DNA from: Chloroflexota bacterium
GTDB lineage: Bacteria; Chloroflexota; Dehalococcoidia; JACQUA01
NCBI GenBank assembly: GCA_016210565.1
Contig: JACQUA010000046.1
Coordinates: forward strand, 1 to 57,247
Length of the DNA: 57,247 nucleotides
Direction: 5' to 3'
In this document: positions 1 to 9,385 of the stretch, piece by piece
Position numbering within the stretch: position 1 is the first letter of the stretch
Layout of the letters: every line of letters starts with the position of its first letter
The notes under the pieces: model-generated
The model's input: the letters and a program-made list of their open reading frames with translations, nothing else
Told to the model about the DNA's origin: nothing
Databases searched by the model: none
Made by a program: the position numbers and the translations under genes

Positions 1-1
1 A

Positions 2-1123
2 CTGGGGAACAATCCTGCCATTACACCTCAGAGCTCAACGCCGGTCCTGGTATCCAGTCTCACCGGCGTGACGGCCATCGCTGCCGGCGCCTACCACAAT
101 CTGGCGCTGAAGTCTGACGGCACGGTCCGGGGCTGGGGGCGGGGTAGCGACGGTCAACTGGGCAACAACGCCTACGCTAACAACTGGACGCCGGTCCAGG
201 TGAAGGGTCTGAACGGGGTGGGGTTCCTGACCGGGGTGACCGCCGTCGCTGCCGGCGGCTTCCATAGCCTGGCTCTGAAAGGCGCCGGCCTGTTGCCAAC
301 GCCTACGCCAATGCCTACACCAACGCCAGGTCCTTCTCCATCGCCAACCCCGTCGGCATCGCCATCACCGTCGCCCACTCCAAGTCCGACAGCTACGCCA
401 GGTCCTTCTCCAACGCCAACCGCGTCGCCAACGCCCACCCCGGCTCCGCCCCGGGCGGTGCTGGAGCTGGTCCCGGCGGCAGGCCCGGACGGCATCATCC
501 GTATAGAGGTCAGGGTCAGCCGCGTTTTCAACCCGGCGACCGGACTGGATGTGGCGGTCCCCCGGGGAATTGGGGCCTTCGACGGTCAAGCCATCTTCGA
601 CAGATGGGGCATCAATATCCTGGATGCCAGGGGCGCCGGTGATTTTGCCGGCGGCACCTCTACGAACATGCAGTACCCCGTCGGATCATCCCTGGGGACG
701 GTATCCTTTGCCGGCTACCAGACCAGCGGGAACCCGCAGCCCCCGGCCGCGCTAGTGCAACTGACGCCCAGGCTCACCGGCAGTTCCGCTATCGCTTATA
801 ACCTCGATGTCTCGTTCTTCACCATTTCCGATGTGCTGGGTGGAGAGTTGCGTCCGGACGGAGCGAAGAGCCTGTCCTTCCGGCGCGGCGACGCCAGGGC
901 CGATGGCGTCCTGAACATGACCGACGCGCTGTACATCGCCCAGAGCCGGGTGGGAATCCGTGCCTTGGGGCTTGACCCTCTGAACAACACGCACCCGGTC
1001 AATGCCGCCTCGGTGAAAATCGATGACCTGGTCAACGGAGACAAGATGGACATGAATGACGCCCTGTACATTGCCCAGTTCCGTGTGAACCTCAGGGATG
1101 CCAGTTTCAACTGGATAGTGTAA
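2..1123 (+). CDS. Secreted RCC1-repeat protein with cohesin-like domain and C-terminal dockerin-like repeats (5' partial)
   Basis: The frame is open to the left edge, so the N-terminus lies outside the window; the first in-window start codon (position 68) falls inside an RCC1 blade and is not a real start. The visible part begins with about two RCC1 blades (motifs [16 protein letters not shown] and [12 protein letters not shown]). A Pro/Thr/Ser linker of about 45 residues follows (roughly 290-450), then a beta-rich domain resembling cohesin or other cell-surface adhesion domains (about 455-870). The end carries two dockerin-like calcium-binding repeats, [19 protein letters not shown] and [16 protein letters not shown]. 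Dockerins bind cohesins and attach proteins to surface scaffolds. The role here is inferred to be surface display or assembly. The same RCC1 and linker modules recur in the giant protein at 4077-9203. Confidence 0.8.
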   Translation: MGNNPAITPQSSTPVLVSSLTGVTAIAAGAYHNLALKSDGTVRGWGRGSDGQLGNNAYANNWTPVQVKGLNGVGFLTGVTAVAAGGFHSLALKGAGLLPTPTPMPTPTPGPSPSPTPSASPSPSPTPSPTATPGPSPTPTASPTPTPAPPRAVLELVPAAGPDGIIRIEVRVSRVFNPATGLDVAVPRGIGAFDGQAIFDRWGINILDARGAGDFAGGTSTNMQYPVGSSLGTVSFAGYQTSGNPQPPAALVQLTPRLTGSSAIAYNLDVSFFTISDVLGGELRPDGAKSLSFRRGDARADGVLNMTDALYIAQSRVGIRALGLDPLNNTHPVNAASVKIDDLVNGDKMDMNDALYIAQFRVNLRDASFNWIV

Positions 1124-1144
1124 TAAGGGGCGCCGGGGGGGAGT

Positions 1145-1167
1145 GGCACAGGCGTCCCGCCTGTGGG
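1145..1167. repeat. Dispersed palindrome family A, copy 1
   Basis: Perfect 8-bp arms CACAGGCG/CGCCTGTG around a 3-base centre. The same palindrome with small changes recurs about a dozen times in the window, mostly between genes but three times inside cysS. Confidence 0.8.
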
Positions 1168-1195
1168 TCCGCCCCCCCGGAGGCTAAAGCAACCA

Positions 1196-1220
1196 GTAGG
1201 ACAGGCTTTCCAGCCTGTTC
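1196..1220. repeat. Dispersed palindrome family H, copy 1
   Basis: Core GGACAGGCTTTCCAGCCTGTTC. Near-identical copies lie directly at the recA stop codon (20878-20902) and at 30209-30232 in the opposite orientation. Confidence 0.75.
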
Positions 1221-1229
1221 CGGCTCGCC

Positions 1230-1344
1230 CTCGCGCGCGGGCTAAAGACCCGTCCCGACAGGTCCAGGACTCTCGCAGAGCAGAGCGGCTACGAAGCTGA
1301 CGGCCGCCACCCGCGCGGGCTAAAGACCCGCGGCTACAACCCCC
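1230..1344. repeat. Dispersed repeat family G, copy 1
   Basis: A palindromic tract built from 'GGGCTAAAGACCCG' and 'GTCCCGACAGGTC...GACTCTCGCAGAGC' blocks. Related copies are at 3940-4003, 13484-13550, 40498-40560 and 53535-53668. Together with families A, H and B this fills most of the gene-free stretch 1124-1629. Confidence 0.65.
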
Positions 1345-1391
1345 GAAAAACGGGCCAGTGGCCCCCAATGTCATACATTCTTTATGCCCGT

Positions 1392-1420
1392 TTGACGGAA
1401 TTTTGTATTTTTGTTATGCG
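1392..1420 (+). promoter_or_regulatory. Candidate promoter upstream of soxC-like gene
   Basis: TTGACG at 1392-1397, a 17-base spacer, then TATGCG at 1415-1420 preceded by TG (an extended -10 arrangement). It is the only promoter-like match seen in the repeat-rich leader of the soxCD-like pair. The -10 hexamer is weak. Confidence 0.35.
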
Positions 1421-1492
1421 CCGCGTGGTAATCTACGAACGCATGCAGTGATCGTAAAGCTTGAAGCTTCGCCCAGTAAACGTATGCTGACT

Positions 1493-1586
1493 GTCATTGC
1501 GAGGAATCCCGATCCTATCGAGAGGACGAAGCAACCTCCTTGATGGCTGGCCAACCAGGGGATTGCTTCGCTTCGCTCGCAATGAC
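1493..1586. repeat. Dispersed inverted repeat family B, copy 1
   Basis: Begins GTCATTGCGAG and ends CTCGCAATGAC, forming a long imperfect hairpin of about 94 bp. Other copies: 12480-12607, 22184-22277, 22923-23027, 44222-44326 and a half copy at 50294-50340. The terminal inverted repeats and lack of coding capacity make it MITE-like. Confidence 0.8.
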
Positions 1587-1629
1587 GACTGTGTAATCTT
1601 GAATCTTCTAATCTCTTTGGAGGTGTCTT

Positions 1630-3012
1630 ATGCCCCGGGAGGTCAGCCGCAAAGAAATAGAGGCATTGTTGGCCGGAGGGAAACGCTTTACCCGGCGGGA
1701 GATGCTGGTTGGCGCCGCTGGAGTGGCGGCGGCCACCGTCGCCGGAGGGCTTGCCCTGACCAGGATATCGAACGCCCAGGAGCTTCCGCCGGTCCCCGAG
1801 GATTCCACCAAAGTCCCGGGCCAGCCGGCGACGGAAACCAGCCGGGGCCGCTCGGCGTTCGAACCACAGAAGAGGTCTCCGGGGGCCAGGTACGCGGGAG
1901 TCTTGCAGACATCCAGTACTGACCACTCCAGGCTCACCGGTATCGTAACGCCTTCGGACCTGCACTTTGAACGCCACCACAGCGGAGTCCCGCTCCTCGA
2001 CCCGAAGCGGTACAAGCTCCTCATCCACGGCCTGGTGGAAAAGCCGATGGTCTTCACCCTGGACGACCTGAAACGCTATCCCAGGGTTAACGCATTCTAT
2101 TTTGTCGAATGCTCCGGCGACAGCTCGGCCCACTGGAGGGGCGTGGGGGCGGATGCGACGATTGTACAAACGCACCCCATCTTTAGCAACAGCGAATGGG
2201 TGGGCGTCCCCTTAAACACGCTTTTCCGCGAGGTCGGGGCGAAGAAGGAAGCCATGTGGTTCCTGGCGGAATCCTATGATGGCGCGGTGATGACCAGGAG
2301 CGTGCCAATGCACAAGGGCTACGAGGACGCCCTCATCGCCTACGGGCAAAATGGCGAGGCGGTGCGACCGGAGCAGGGTTATCCGGCCCGGCTGCTGCTT
2401 CCGGGATGGGAGGGGAACATCAACGTGAAATGGCTGCGGCGCATCGAAGTCTCGGACCGGCCCTTCCATACCCGGGAGGAGACCTCCAAATACACCGACC
2501 TCCTCCCCCGGGAAGGCAAGGCCCGGCAGTTCACCTTTGAATGGGACGCCAAATCAGTCATTACCTATCCGTCGGGAGGGCAGACCGTTGCCGGAAAAGG
2601 CTTCATCGAGATCACCGGTATTGCCTGGTCGGGGAGGGGAAAGGTGGCCAGAGTTGAGGTGAGCACCGATGGCGGCCGCAGTTGGGGACTGGCCCGGTTG
2701 CAGGGTCCGGTGGCGGCCATGGCGGCGACCCGCTTCTACTATCCCTGGCTGTGGGACGGGCAGGAAGCCGTCATTCTCAGCCGCTGCACCGATGAGGTGG
2801 GGTACATCCAGCCGACGCGGAACCAACTCCTCCAGGCCCGGGGTGAGTCTGTCTATCATTTCAACGGCATTCAGGCCTGGAAGGTCCAGCCCGACGGCAA
2901 AGTGGTCCACGTCTATCACGAGCCGCCGCCGGCGGGCTTTGCCGCGGCATTGCCATCGCAGCTTGCCGGTCCCTGGCCGTTCAACCCGGACTGCGGGCTG
3001 GTGGAGGTGTAG
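1630..3012 (+). CDS. soxC: SoxC-like molybdopterin sulfite/sulfur dehydrogenase, Tat-exported
   Basis: 460 residues. It starts at ATG 1630 behind a perfect GGAGGT at 6-base spacing. A twin-arginine signal is visible (TRREMLVGAAGVAAA, residues 21-35). The Mo-cofactor domain has the family motif LHFERHHSGVP (111-121) and the expected Cys ligand of molybdenum, C161 in VECSGDS. The C-terminal half is the Mo-co oxidoreductase dimerisation domain (about 300-430; WSGRGKVARVEVSTDGG). SoxC is the catalytic half of SoxCD, which oxidises a sulfur atom in the Sox pathway, and related enzymes oxidise sulfite. The next gene encodes a SoxD-like cytochrome. No other sox genes are in the window, so its use in thiosulfate oxidation is unproven and a general sulfite dehydrogenase role is possible. 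Confidence 0.82.
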   Translation: MPREVSRKEIEALLAGGKRFTRREMLVGAAGVAAATVAGGLALTRISNAQELPPVPEDSTKVPGQPATETSRGRSAFEPQKRSPGARYAGVLQTSSTDHSRLTGIVTPSDLHFERHHSGVPLLDPKRYKLLIHGLVEKPMVFTLDDLKRYPRVNAFYFVECSGDSSAHWRGVGADATIVQTHPIFSNSEWVGVPLNTLFREVGAKKEAMWFLAESYDGAVMTRSVPMHKGYEDALIAYGQNGEAVRPEQGYPARLLLPGWEGNINVKWLRRIEVSDRPFHTREETSKYTDLLPREGKARQFTFEWDAKSVITYPSGGQTVAGKGFIEITGIAWSGRGKVARVEVSTDGGRSWGLARLQGPVAAMAATRFYYPWLWDGQEAVILSRCTDEVGYIQPTRNQLLQARGESVYHFNGIQAWKVQPDGKVVHVYHEPPPAGFAAALPSQLAGPWPFNPDCGLVEV

Positions 3013-3023
3013 GCGACCGGTAC

Positions 3024-3043
3024 CGCAGGCCACCGTGCCTGCG
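3024..3043. repeat. Dispersed palindrome family A, copy 2
   Basis: CGCAGGC-CACCGT-GCCTGCG, immediately after the soxC-like stop codon. Confidence 0.7.
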
Positions 3044-3147
3044 AGAGCTTGATTACGGACATGGCTGGAGAAACAACGACCAATGATGCCCCCACGATCA
3101 AGTCGGGGGTCTTCATTAACCATGTAAGTCTGGCCTCGGGGGTTGCT

Positions 3148-3930
3148 ATGAAAAGACTCACCGTCTATATGTGGGTGACTATCGGCGCTCTGGCGCTCGT
3201 CCTCCTTGCCGTCGCCTGCGTCGGCCCGGCTGGCCCGTCAGGTCCTGCTGGGCCGCCCGGCCCTGCAGGCCAGGCCGGCCCACTCGGGCAGCCCGGGAAG
3301 GAGGGTCCTGCCGGCAAAGCCGGGCCCGCCGGGCCTGCGGGCGCCCCGGGGAAAGCCGCCCCGCCCCCGCAGATAATCAGGGCTGAGCCGGTAGAACCCG
3401 CGCCGGTGGCGCCTCCGGCGCCTGGACCCGGCTACGCCGCGCCGTATGGCCTGGGCCGTGGGGCCACGCCTGAAGAAATAAAAGCCTGGGACATCGATGT
3501 CATGCCGGACGGCACGGGTCTGCCGCCCGGCCGCGGTACGCCCGCGCAGGGCGCGACGATTTTCGCCCAGCAATGCGCCGGTTGTCACGGGGACAGGGGT
3601 CAAGGCGGGCTTCCGGCGACTTCCGAGGTGCTCGTTGGAACGGCCCCGTGGTTTCAGAAGGGCAATCCGCGGGCAGTCGCGCCGAGGACTATCGGGAACT
3701 ACTGGCCCTATGCCCCGACGGTGTTTGATTACGTCCGGCGGGCGATGCCCTTCAATGCGCCGGGTTCGCTCAAAGACGACGAGGTCTATGCCGTGGTCGC
3801 CTGGCTCCTCAACCAGAACAAGATCATCGGCGACAACGACGTGATGGATTCCCAGAGCCTGCCGAAGGTGCAGATGCCCAACCGCGACGGCTTCGTCCCC
3901 GACCCACGCCCCTGGCCGCAGGTGCAGTAG
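3148..3930 (+). CDS. soxD: SoxD-like monoheme cytochrome c lipoprotein with collagen-like stalk
   Basis: 260 residues from ATG 3148. I prefer this start to upstream codons because it begins a clear lipoprotein signal (MKRLTVYMWVTIGALALVLLAVAC, lipid Cys at residue 24 – only the segment end matters) preceded by a G-rich SD. The Cys is followed by about 45 residues of Gly-X-Y collagen-like repeats (GPAGPSGPAGPPGPAG). The cytochrome domain has one CAGCH heme site and a probable Met ligand in RRAMPFNAPGS. Several stretches match SoxD (ATPEEIKAWDIDVMPDG, IGNYWPYAPTVFDYVRRAMP). It probably accepts electrons from the SoxC-like enzyme 135 bases upstream and passes them to the respiratory chain. The collagen stalk is unusual for SoxD, and is shared with the nine-heme cytochrome at 17078. 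Confidence 0.75.
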   Translation: MKRLTVYMWVTIGALALVLLAVACVGPAGPSGPAGPPGPAGQAGPLGQPGKEGPAGKAGPAGPAGAPGKAAPPPQIIRAEPVEPAPVAPPAPGPGYAAPYGLGRGATPEEIKAWDIDVMPDGTGLPPGRGTPAQGATIFAQQCAGCHGDRGQGGLPATSEVLVGTAPWFQKGNPRAVAPRTIGNYWPYAPTVFDYVRRAMPFNAPGSLKDDEVYAVVAWLLNQNKIIGDNDVMDSQSLPKVQMPNRDGFVPDPRPWPQVQ

Positions 3931-3939
3931 TGGAGAAGC

Positions 3940-4060
3940 GGGTTGTAGCCGCTCCGCTTCGCGAGAGTCCTCGACCTGTCCGGACAGGTCTTTAGCCTGC
4001 GCCTTAACAAGGTAGGGTGGGGTAAGCGTCCCGATGCGATATCGGGACGCGAACTCACCA
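3940..4060. repeat. Intergenic repeats, families G and E
   Basis: Family G palindrome (3940-4003; GAGAGTCC...GGACAGGTC) followed by family E (4012-4060), which begins GTAGGGTGGGGTAAGC and carries a TCCCGATGCGATATCGGGA palindrome. They separate the convergent soxD-like gene and giant propeller gene. No terminator of the usual hairpin plus T-run type is seen. Confidence 0.6.
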
Positions 4061-4076
4061 AATCGGTGGGGAGGTG

Positions 4077-7000
4077 TTATTTCTGGGTAGCGAGAGGGCA
4101 GTCAGGACGAATCTGGCACATGGGTGGCTGGCGGCTTGTACGCCGCCGCCAGGAAAGATAGGCGGCGAGGCAGACGACCGGGACGAGCAGACCGGCCACG
4201 ACCCCGGGCATTTCTGGGATGCCCGAGCCGGGCGGAGGAGCATTCGTCGCTACTGCACCGGTGGAGGAAAGCTTGTGCAAAAAGGCGTCAACGCCGCCCA
4301 GCGATACGCGGCCTGGCAGGTTCGAACCAGCGTACCCGGCAATGTATATTCCGCTAGAGCCGTCCGGGGCCAGAGCGAGGGCCGAGTCGGAGGCGCTGGG
4401 AGCAGTTGAACCGAATTCGGTGGTCCACATCTCGCCGCCCGCACTGGAATACTTGCGCACAAAGGCTTCGTAGTAGTTTGAAAGGACGATCCCAAGCGTA
4501 CCGGCCACGTAGACGTTGTCGGAAATGTCCACCGCTACCGCCTTCCCCGAGTCAGCACCACTTGACCCGAACTGGCGTGTCCAAACCACGCTGCCGGCGG
4601 GGTTGTACTTGATCAGAAAGATGTCGCCGCTCCCCGAAGCTGTCTGGCCGGGCAATACGCCCGTAGTATCGCCCACCACATAGACGTTGCCGGAGCTATC
4701 GGTGGCCACTCCCCAGACGCTGTCGTTGCCCGTAGTCCCGAACTGGCGTGTCCATATTTCGTTTCCGTTGCTATCGTACTTGCGGATGAAGCCGTCCTGG
4801 CCTCCGGCGGCCATTTCCCGCGGTTTTGCCTCGGCGTTCATTACCGACCCTGGTTTAGCGACGGGTGTCGGTGTGGGTGTCCGCGTTGGCGTCGGAGTTG
4901 AAGTGGCGGAAGGCGTTGGCGTCCGTGTTGGCGTTGGCGCGGCGGAAGGCGCTGGCGTCGGAGTTGGAATTGCCGATGGCGTTGGCACCGGCGAGGGAGA
5001 CGGGGAAGGCGGTGGGCTGGGGGATCGGGTGGGAGTCGGCGTGGGAGCTACAGGCGTGGGCGAAGGTGAAGGAGTTGGAGAGAGGCTGCCGGGGATGAGC
5101 GCCAGGCTGTGGTAGAGGCCGGCGGCGATGGCCGCCACGCCGCTGAGGCCGCTGACTCGGACCGGCGTGGCGCTGCCAAGCATAATGCTATTGCCCAGTT
5201 GTGAACTGTTATTCGACCCCCAGGCCCAGACCGTGTCGTCAGACTTGAGCGCCAGGCTGTGGTATCCTCCGGCAGCGATCGCCCGTACCCCATCCAGGCC
5301 GGTAACCCGGATCACCGAACTCTGATATGAGGTGGTGCCGTCGCCCAACTGGCCGTATCTGTTATCGCCCCAGGCCCAGACCGCGCCGTCGGATTTCAGG
5401 GCCAGGCTGTGGTACTCGCCGGGGTGCCCGCCAGCGGCGACGGCCATCACCCCACTGAGGCCGCTGACCCTCGCCGGCGTGGGCCCGATGCCCTCGCCCC
5501 AAGCCCACGGCGTGCCATCAGATTTCACTGCCAGGCTGTGGTACCAGCCGGCGGCAATGGCCATCGCCCCGCCGAGACCGGAGACTTGCACCGGTACCGC
5601 GCTAGAGCTATAAAGGCCGGATGTCCCGGTACCAAGTTGTCCACTCTCGTTATCGCCCCAGGTCCAAACCGTCCCGTCGGGCTTCAGGGCCAGGCTGTGG
5701 TACCTGCCGGCGGCGACGGCTGCCACCCCAGTGAGACCAGTGACCTGGACAGGGGCAGCGGCGGAGCCTCCAAAGACGCCGTTACCGAGTTGGCCGTAGG
5801 AGTTATCGCCCCAAGCCCAAACCGTCCCGTCGGACTTCATGGCCAGGCTGTGGTAGCCACCGGCGGCGATGCCTGCAACGCCGGTCAGGCCGCTGACCTG
5901 GACCGCTGTGGAGCCAACAGACCCCCACGTCCAGACCGTGCCGTCGGACCTTAGCGCCATGCCACCCCACTCGCCAGCGGCGATGGTGGTGATCCCGGCG
6001 GTTCCACCGACGTGGGACGGGACAGATGTGCCGGAACCCCATGCCCAGGCATTACCTGGTGTGGGAGCCGGGGTGGGCGTTGGAGAAGGGGATGGCGAAG
6101 GAACCGGCGAGGGCGATGCGCTGGGTGATGGCGTGGCAGAAGGCCAAGGGGAGGGCGAGGGGCTTGCTCCAGGCGCAGGGGTGGGCGTCTGCGTTGGCGA
6201 GGGCGCCGGTCCCGGCGTTGGGCTGGGACTGGCAGTGGGCGTGGGGGTAGGACTGGGAGTCAGCGTCGGCGGCGGTATCCCTCCCCCGGAGGGTTGTCCC
6301 GGGAATACGCCGCCGGTGTTGCCAACCACGTACGTATTGCCCCACCGGTCCACCGCCACGCCCGCGGCCCAATCGTTCTCGGTGGTGCCGAACTGCCTGG
6401 TCCAGGCGATATAGCCGTTGCGGTCGTACTTCCGGATGAAGGCGTCGTTCGATCCCTGTGGCGACTGCCCGGGCAATACGCCCGAGGTCCGGCCGGCCAC
6501 GTAGACGTTCCCCTGGCCATCGGCAGCCAGAGCCAGGGCGGAATCGGCCTCCGTGGAGCCGAACTGCCGCGTCCAGATGGTTTCACCGGCGCCGTCATAT
6601 TTGCGCAGGAAGGCATCGTCGGCCCCGACCGGACCCTCCCCCGGGAGGGCTTCGGTGGTGGCACCGGCCACATAGATTTCGTTGGGACCGGCGGCGGCCA
6701 CGGCGTAGGCGTAGTCGTAGCCGGTGGGGGTTGAACCGAACTGCCTGGTCCAGAGGGCGGCGCCGTCGCTCCCGTACCTGCTGAGAAAAGCATCGACATA
6801 GCCTGAGGAAACCTGGCCGGGCAGGGTGCCGGAGGTGTAGCCCGCCACGTAGGCATTGCCGGCGCCATCGGAGGCCACGCCCCGGGCCTGGTCGCTGCCG
6901 GAGGAACCGAACTGCACGGGCCAGGGGACCAGACTGGAAGTGTCAGCGGGATTGAACTTGACGAGGAACGCGTCTTCGACCCCGGAGGAACTCTGGCCGG

Positions 7001-9203
7001 ACAGGGCCCCCGTGGTGTAGCCGGCGATGAAGATGTTTCCCGAGGCGTCCAGCGCTACGGCGTGAGCAAAATCGCTGGCGCTGGAGCCGGACTGGGCGCT
7101 GTGAATCACGTTGCCGTCTTTGTCATACTTTCTCACAAAGGCATCGTAGCCGCCGGAGGAGGCCAGACCGGGAAATGCCCCCTGAAGGTATCCCACCACC
7201 TCAAGGTTTTCGGAACTGTCCAGAACAACAGACCTGGCGGAGTCGGGTCCCGCGGGAGTCCCCCCGAATTGCCTGATGAAACCGGTTGCCCCGCTGTCGG
7301 TGTACCTGATGATAAAAGCCGACGGGTAGCTGCCGGTCTGCCCTGGCAACATCCCCTCTGTGGCCCCAACGACGTAGGCGTTTCCGGCGCTATCCGCGGC
7401 CACGCTGTAGCCATAGTCACCCACGGTCGAGCCTGTCTGCCGCGTCCAGACGCGGTCGCCCGAAGCGTTGAATTTCGTAACATAGGCGTCCCAATCGCCT
7501 GCGGATGTCTGGCCGTACATGGCGCCCCAGGTGTAACCTGTCACCCATATGTTGCCCGAGGCGTTTACCGCCGCACCGTAGGCATAATCGGTGCTGGAGG
7601 AGCCGAACTGCCTGGCCCAGAGGAGATTGCCGTTGCTATCATACTTGACCAGGAAACCGTCGTAACCGCCCGCCGAAGTCTGGCCGCTCAAGGCGCCGTC
7701 CGTGTGTCCTGCCAGGTAAATGTTGCCTGAACTGTCCAGGGCGATGGCATACGCGGAATCGTTGCCCGGGGAGCCGAACTGCCTGACCCAGGCTGGATTG
7801 CCACTGCTCTCGTACTTGACCAGGAAGGCGTCCCAGCCTCCGGCGGAGGACTGGCTCCCCAGTGCCCCGGCCGTGAAGCCGGCAACGTAGGCATTGCCTG
7901 CGGCGTCCAGGGCAATGCCCCTGGCCTCTTCGTACCCTGACGAACCAAACTGCCTGGTCCACAGCAGAGCGCCGGTCCCATCGTATTTGCGAAGGAAGGC
8001 GTCGAAGTTGCCGGACGATGCCTGGCCGGGGAGGGCGCCAGCCGTATAGCCGGCGACATAGGCGTTGCCGGCGCCATCTACCGCTGTTCCGGTGGCGTAG
8101 TCGCGCGATGACGTGCCGAACTGCTTCGACCAGGCGACGGTGGGGATGGGGGCAGGGGTCGCGGCCGTAGGCGTGGGTGTCGGGGTGGGCGCAAGCGTCG
8201 GAGGTAGAGTGGCGGCGAGAGTGGGAGTTGGGGTCGGAGGTGGTGGCGGTGGTTGGGGAGTAGGTGTAGTGCTCGACGTGATGGTGAAGGCCCTGAGCGC
8301 CGGCAACGTCTGGGTCTTCACGACTCTTCCGGTCCTCGTTGCGGCCGCTCCCACGGATGGAGCCGCAAGACCCGCAGTAACACCTTCAACACCATCGCCG
8401 GTGACCACAAGCACCGATCCCGTGTTGACATCGAGGTTATAGGTACCGGGAGGGCCATCCGGCACGGCGAAGGTGGCTGTCCACGCCCCACTGCTGTTAG
8501 CGGTGATACCGGAGGCGACCATCTGGTTGACGATGCCGCCGGCACCGGTGAAGTTCAGCGTGATGCCGTTCTCCAGCCTGCCGAAGCCGGTACCGTTGAT
8601 CGTGATGACGGTCCCCGGCGGGCCGCTGCTTGGCGATCGGTCGATGTAGGGGAACACGTTGATGGTGTTAACCGGCGTGTCGGCTCTGGTCGCGCCCAAA
8701 CCGCTAATGGAATTGGGGAATAAGGTCCTTCGAATGCCAGGCCCGTACTCGGCCCCGGGAGGCATTCCGCCGGGCGTGGTGGTGTTGGAGTACGTTCCGG
8801 CAGGTGGGGTGGCGCCCCGGGCGGTAAACAGGGCATAGTTGGTGGAACCCTGGACGTAAATTTCCAGCAACCCGGTGCGGCGGTCCGGCAGGATGAAGGA
8901 AGCTCCCCAGTTCCCGTTGACATCGGCCACTGCCGTACCCATAATGGAGCCGGGATCGATGGGGATGGTCCAGTCCTTCTCGCCGTTGCTGTCGGCCAGC
9001 CAGATGGTGACCGCTTCACCGGCATTCCATCCTCCGGCGCCGCCATTCCCGCCCACGGCGATCGGACTTCCCACAATGGTGTTCAGGGGGCTGAGCGTGG
9101 TCCGCGCCGTACGGTCGGCGCCCAGGGCCGGCCGGGGGGAGGCGACAGGTACCAGCGTCGCGGCGACGATGAGAGCAATGGCCAGTCTTACAAGTCTGCT
9201 CAT
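4077..9203 (-). CDS. Giant secreted surface protein: IPT/TIG domains, 14 SBBP blades, inserted RCC1 propeller, C-terminal membrane anchor
   Basis: 1708 residues from ATG 9203, which opens a good Sec signal ([17 protein letters not shown], AxA-type site near residue 30). A TTG 13 codons upstream is less likely. Order: two IPT/TIG-like domains (about 9100-8290); a Pro/Thr linker; 11 SBBP beta-propeller blades (8140-6300; pattern W-x-RQFG...GNAYVAGYT...DAFLRKYD); a Pro/Ser/Thr linker; a seven-bladed RCC1 propeller (6055-5092; [21 protein letters not shown]); another linker; then SBBP blades resume (4857-4170). The protein ends with PEMPG, a hydrophobic helix and RRR, resembling a sorting or membrane-anchor signal. 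It probably acts outside the cell in adhesion or binding. No catalytic motif is visible. The RCC1 part splits SBBP blade 11 (see findings). Confidence 0.85.
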   Translation of the reverse strand: MSRLVRLAIALIVAATLVPVASPRPALGADRTARTTLSPLNTIVGSPIAVGGNGGAGGWNAGEAVTIWLADSNGEKDWTIPIDPGSIMGTAVADVNGNWGASFILPDRRTGLLEIYVQGSTNYALFTARGATPPAGTYSNTTTPGGMPPGAEYGPGIRRTLFPNSISGLGATRADTPVNTINVFPYIDRSPSSGPPGTVITINGTGFGRLENGITLNFTGAGGIVNQMVASGITANSSGAWTATFAVPDGPPGTYNLDVNTGSVLVVTGDGVEGVTAGLAAPSVGAAATRTGRVVKTQTLPALRAFTITSSTTPTPQPPPPPPTPTPTLAATLPPTLAPTPTPTPTAATPAPIPTVAWSKQFGTSSRDYATGTAVDGAGNAYVAGYTAGALPGQASSGNFDAFLRKYDGTGALLWTRQFGSSGYEEARGIALDAAGNAYVAGFTAGALGSQSSAGGWDAFLVKYESSGNPAWVRQFGSPGNDSAYAIALDSSGNIYLAGHTDGALSGQTSAGGYDGFLVKYDSNGNLLWARQFGSSSTDYAYGAAVNASGNIWVTGYTWGAMYGQTSAGDWDAYVTKFNASGDRVWTRQTGSTVGDYGYSVAADSAGNAYVVGATEGMLPGQTGSYPSAFIIRYTDSGATGFIRQFGGTPAGPDSARSVVLDSSENLEVVGYLQGAFPGLASSGGYDAFVRKYDKDGNVIHSAQSGSSASDFAHAVALDASGNIFIAGYTTGALSGQSSSGVEDAFLVKFNPADTSSLVPWPVQFGSSGSDQARGVASDGAGNAYVAGYTSGTLPGQVSSGYVDAFLSRYGSDGAALWTRQFGSTPTGYDYAYAVAAAGPNEIYVAGATTEALPGEGPVGADDAFLRKYDGAGETIWTRQFGSTEADSALALAADGQGNVYVAGRTSGVLPGQSPQGSNDAFIRKYDRNGYIAWTRQFGTTENDWAAGVAVDRWGNTYVVGNTGGVFPGQPSGGGIPPPTLTPSPTPTPTASPSPTPGPAPSPTQTPTPAPGASPSPSPWPSATPSPSASPSPVPSPSPSPTPTPAPTPGNAWAWGSGTSVPSHVGGTAGITTIAAGEWGGMALRSDGTVWTWGSVGSTAVQVSGLTGVAGIAAGGYHSLAMKSDGTVWAWGDNSYGQLGNGVFGGSAAAPVQVTGLTGVAAVAAGRYHSLALKPDGTVWTWGDNESGQLGTGTSGLYSSSAVPVQVSGLGGAMAIAAGWYHSLAVKSDGTPWAWGEGIGPTPARVSGLSGVMAVAAGGHPGEYHSLALKSDGAVWAWGDNRYGQLGDGTTSYQSSVIRVTGLDGVRAIAAGGYHSLALKSDDTVWAWGSNNSSQLGNSIMLGSATPVRVSGLSGVAAIAAGLYHSLALIPGSLSPTPSPSPTPVAPTPTPTRSPSPPPSPSPSPVPTPSAIPTPTPAPSAAPTPTRTPTPSATSTPTPTRTPTPTPVAKPGSVMNAEAKPREMAAGGQDGFIRKYDSNGNEIWTRQFGTTGNDSVWGVATDSSGNVYVVGDTTGVLPGQTASGSGDIFLIKYNPAGSVVWTRQFGSSGADSGKAVAVDISDNVYVAGTLGIVLSNYYEAFVRKYSSAGGEMWTTEFGSTAPSASDSALALAPDGSSGIYIAGYAGSNLPGRVSLGGVDAFLHKLSSTGAVATNAPPPGSGIPEMPGVVAGLLVPVVCLAAYLSWRRRTSRQPPMCQIRPDCPLATQK

Positions 9204-9385
9204 CCTGGTATGCCTATCTGTGGCAACTAAGGCTGCCGCCAACCGGCGTTAACGAAGAGGGCCCGGTTCACCGGTACCGTGCCGTCACTGGTTGCCAATG
9301 GGGAATGCCCTTCCTTGTGGAAGCAGATGATCACAGCTTCCGACACTCGGTGGCCAGTCGCCATGACTGGCGCCGCCCGGACAGG

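Noticed and set aside
1493..1586. Insertion sequence
   Set aside because: Terminal inverted repeats but only about 94 bp and no transposase. Kept as a dispersed repeat.
3049..3147. Upstream start of the SoxD-like protein
   Set aside because: The first 33 residues of the longer frame would bury the lipoprotein signal. ATG 3148 gives a proper lipobox.
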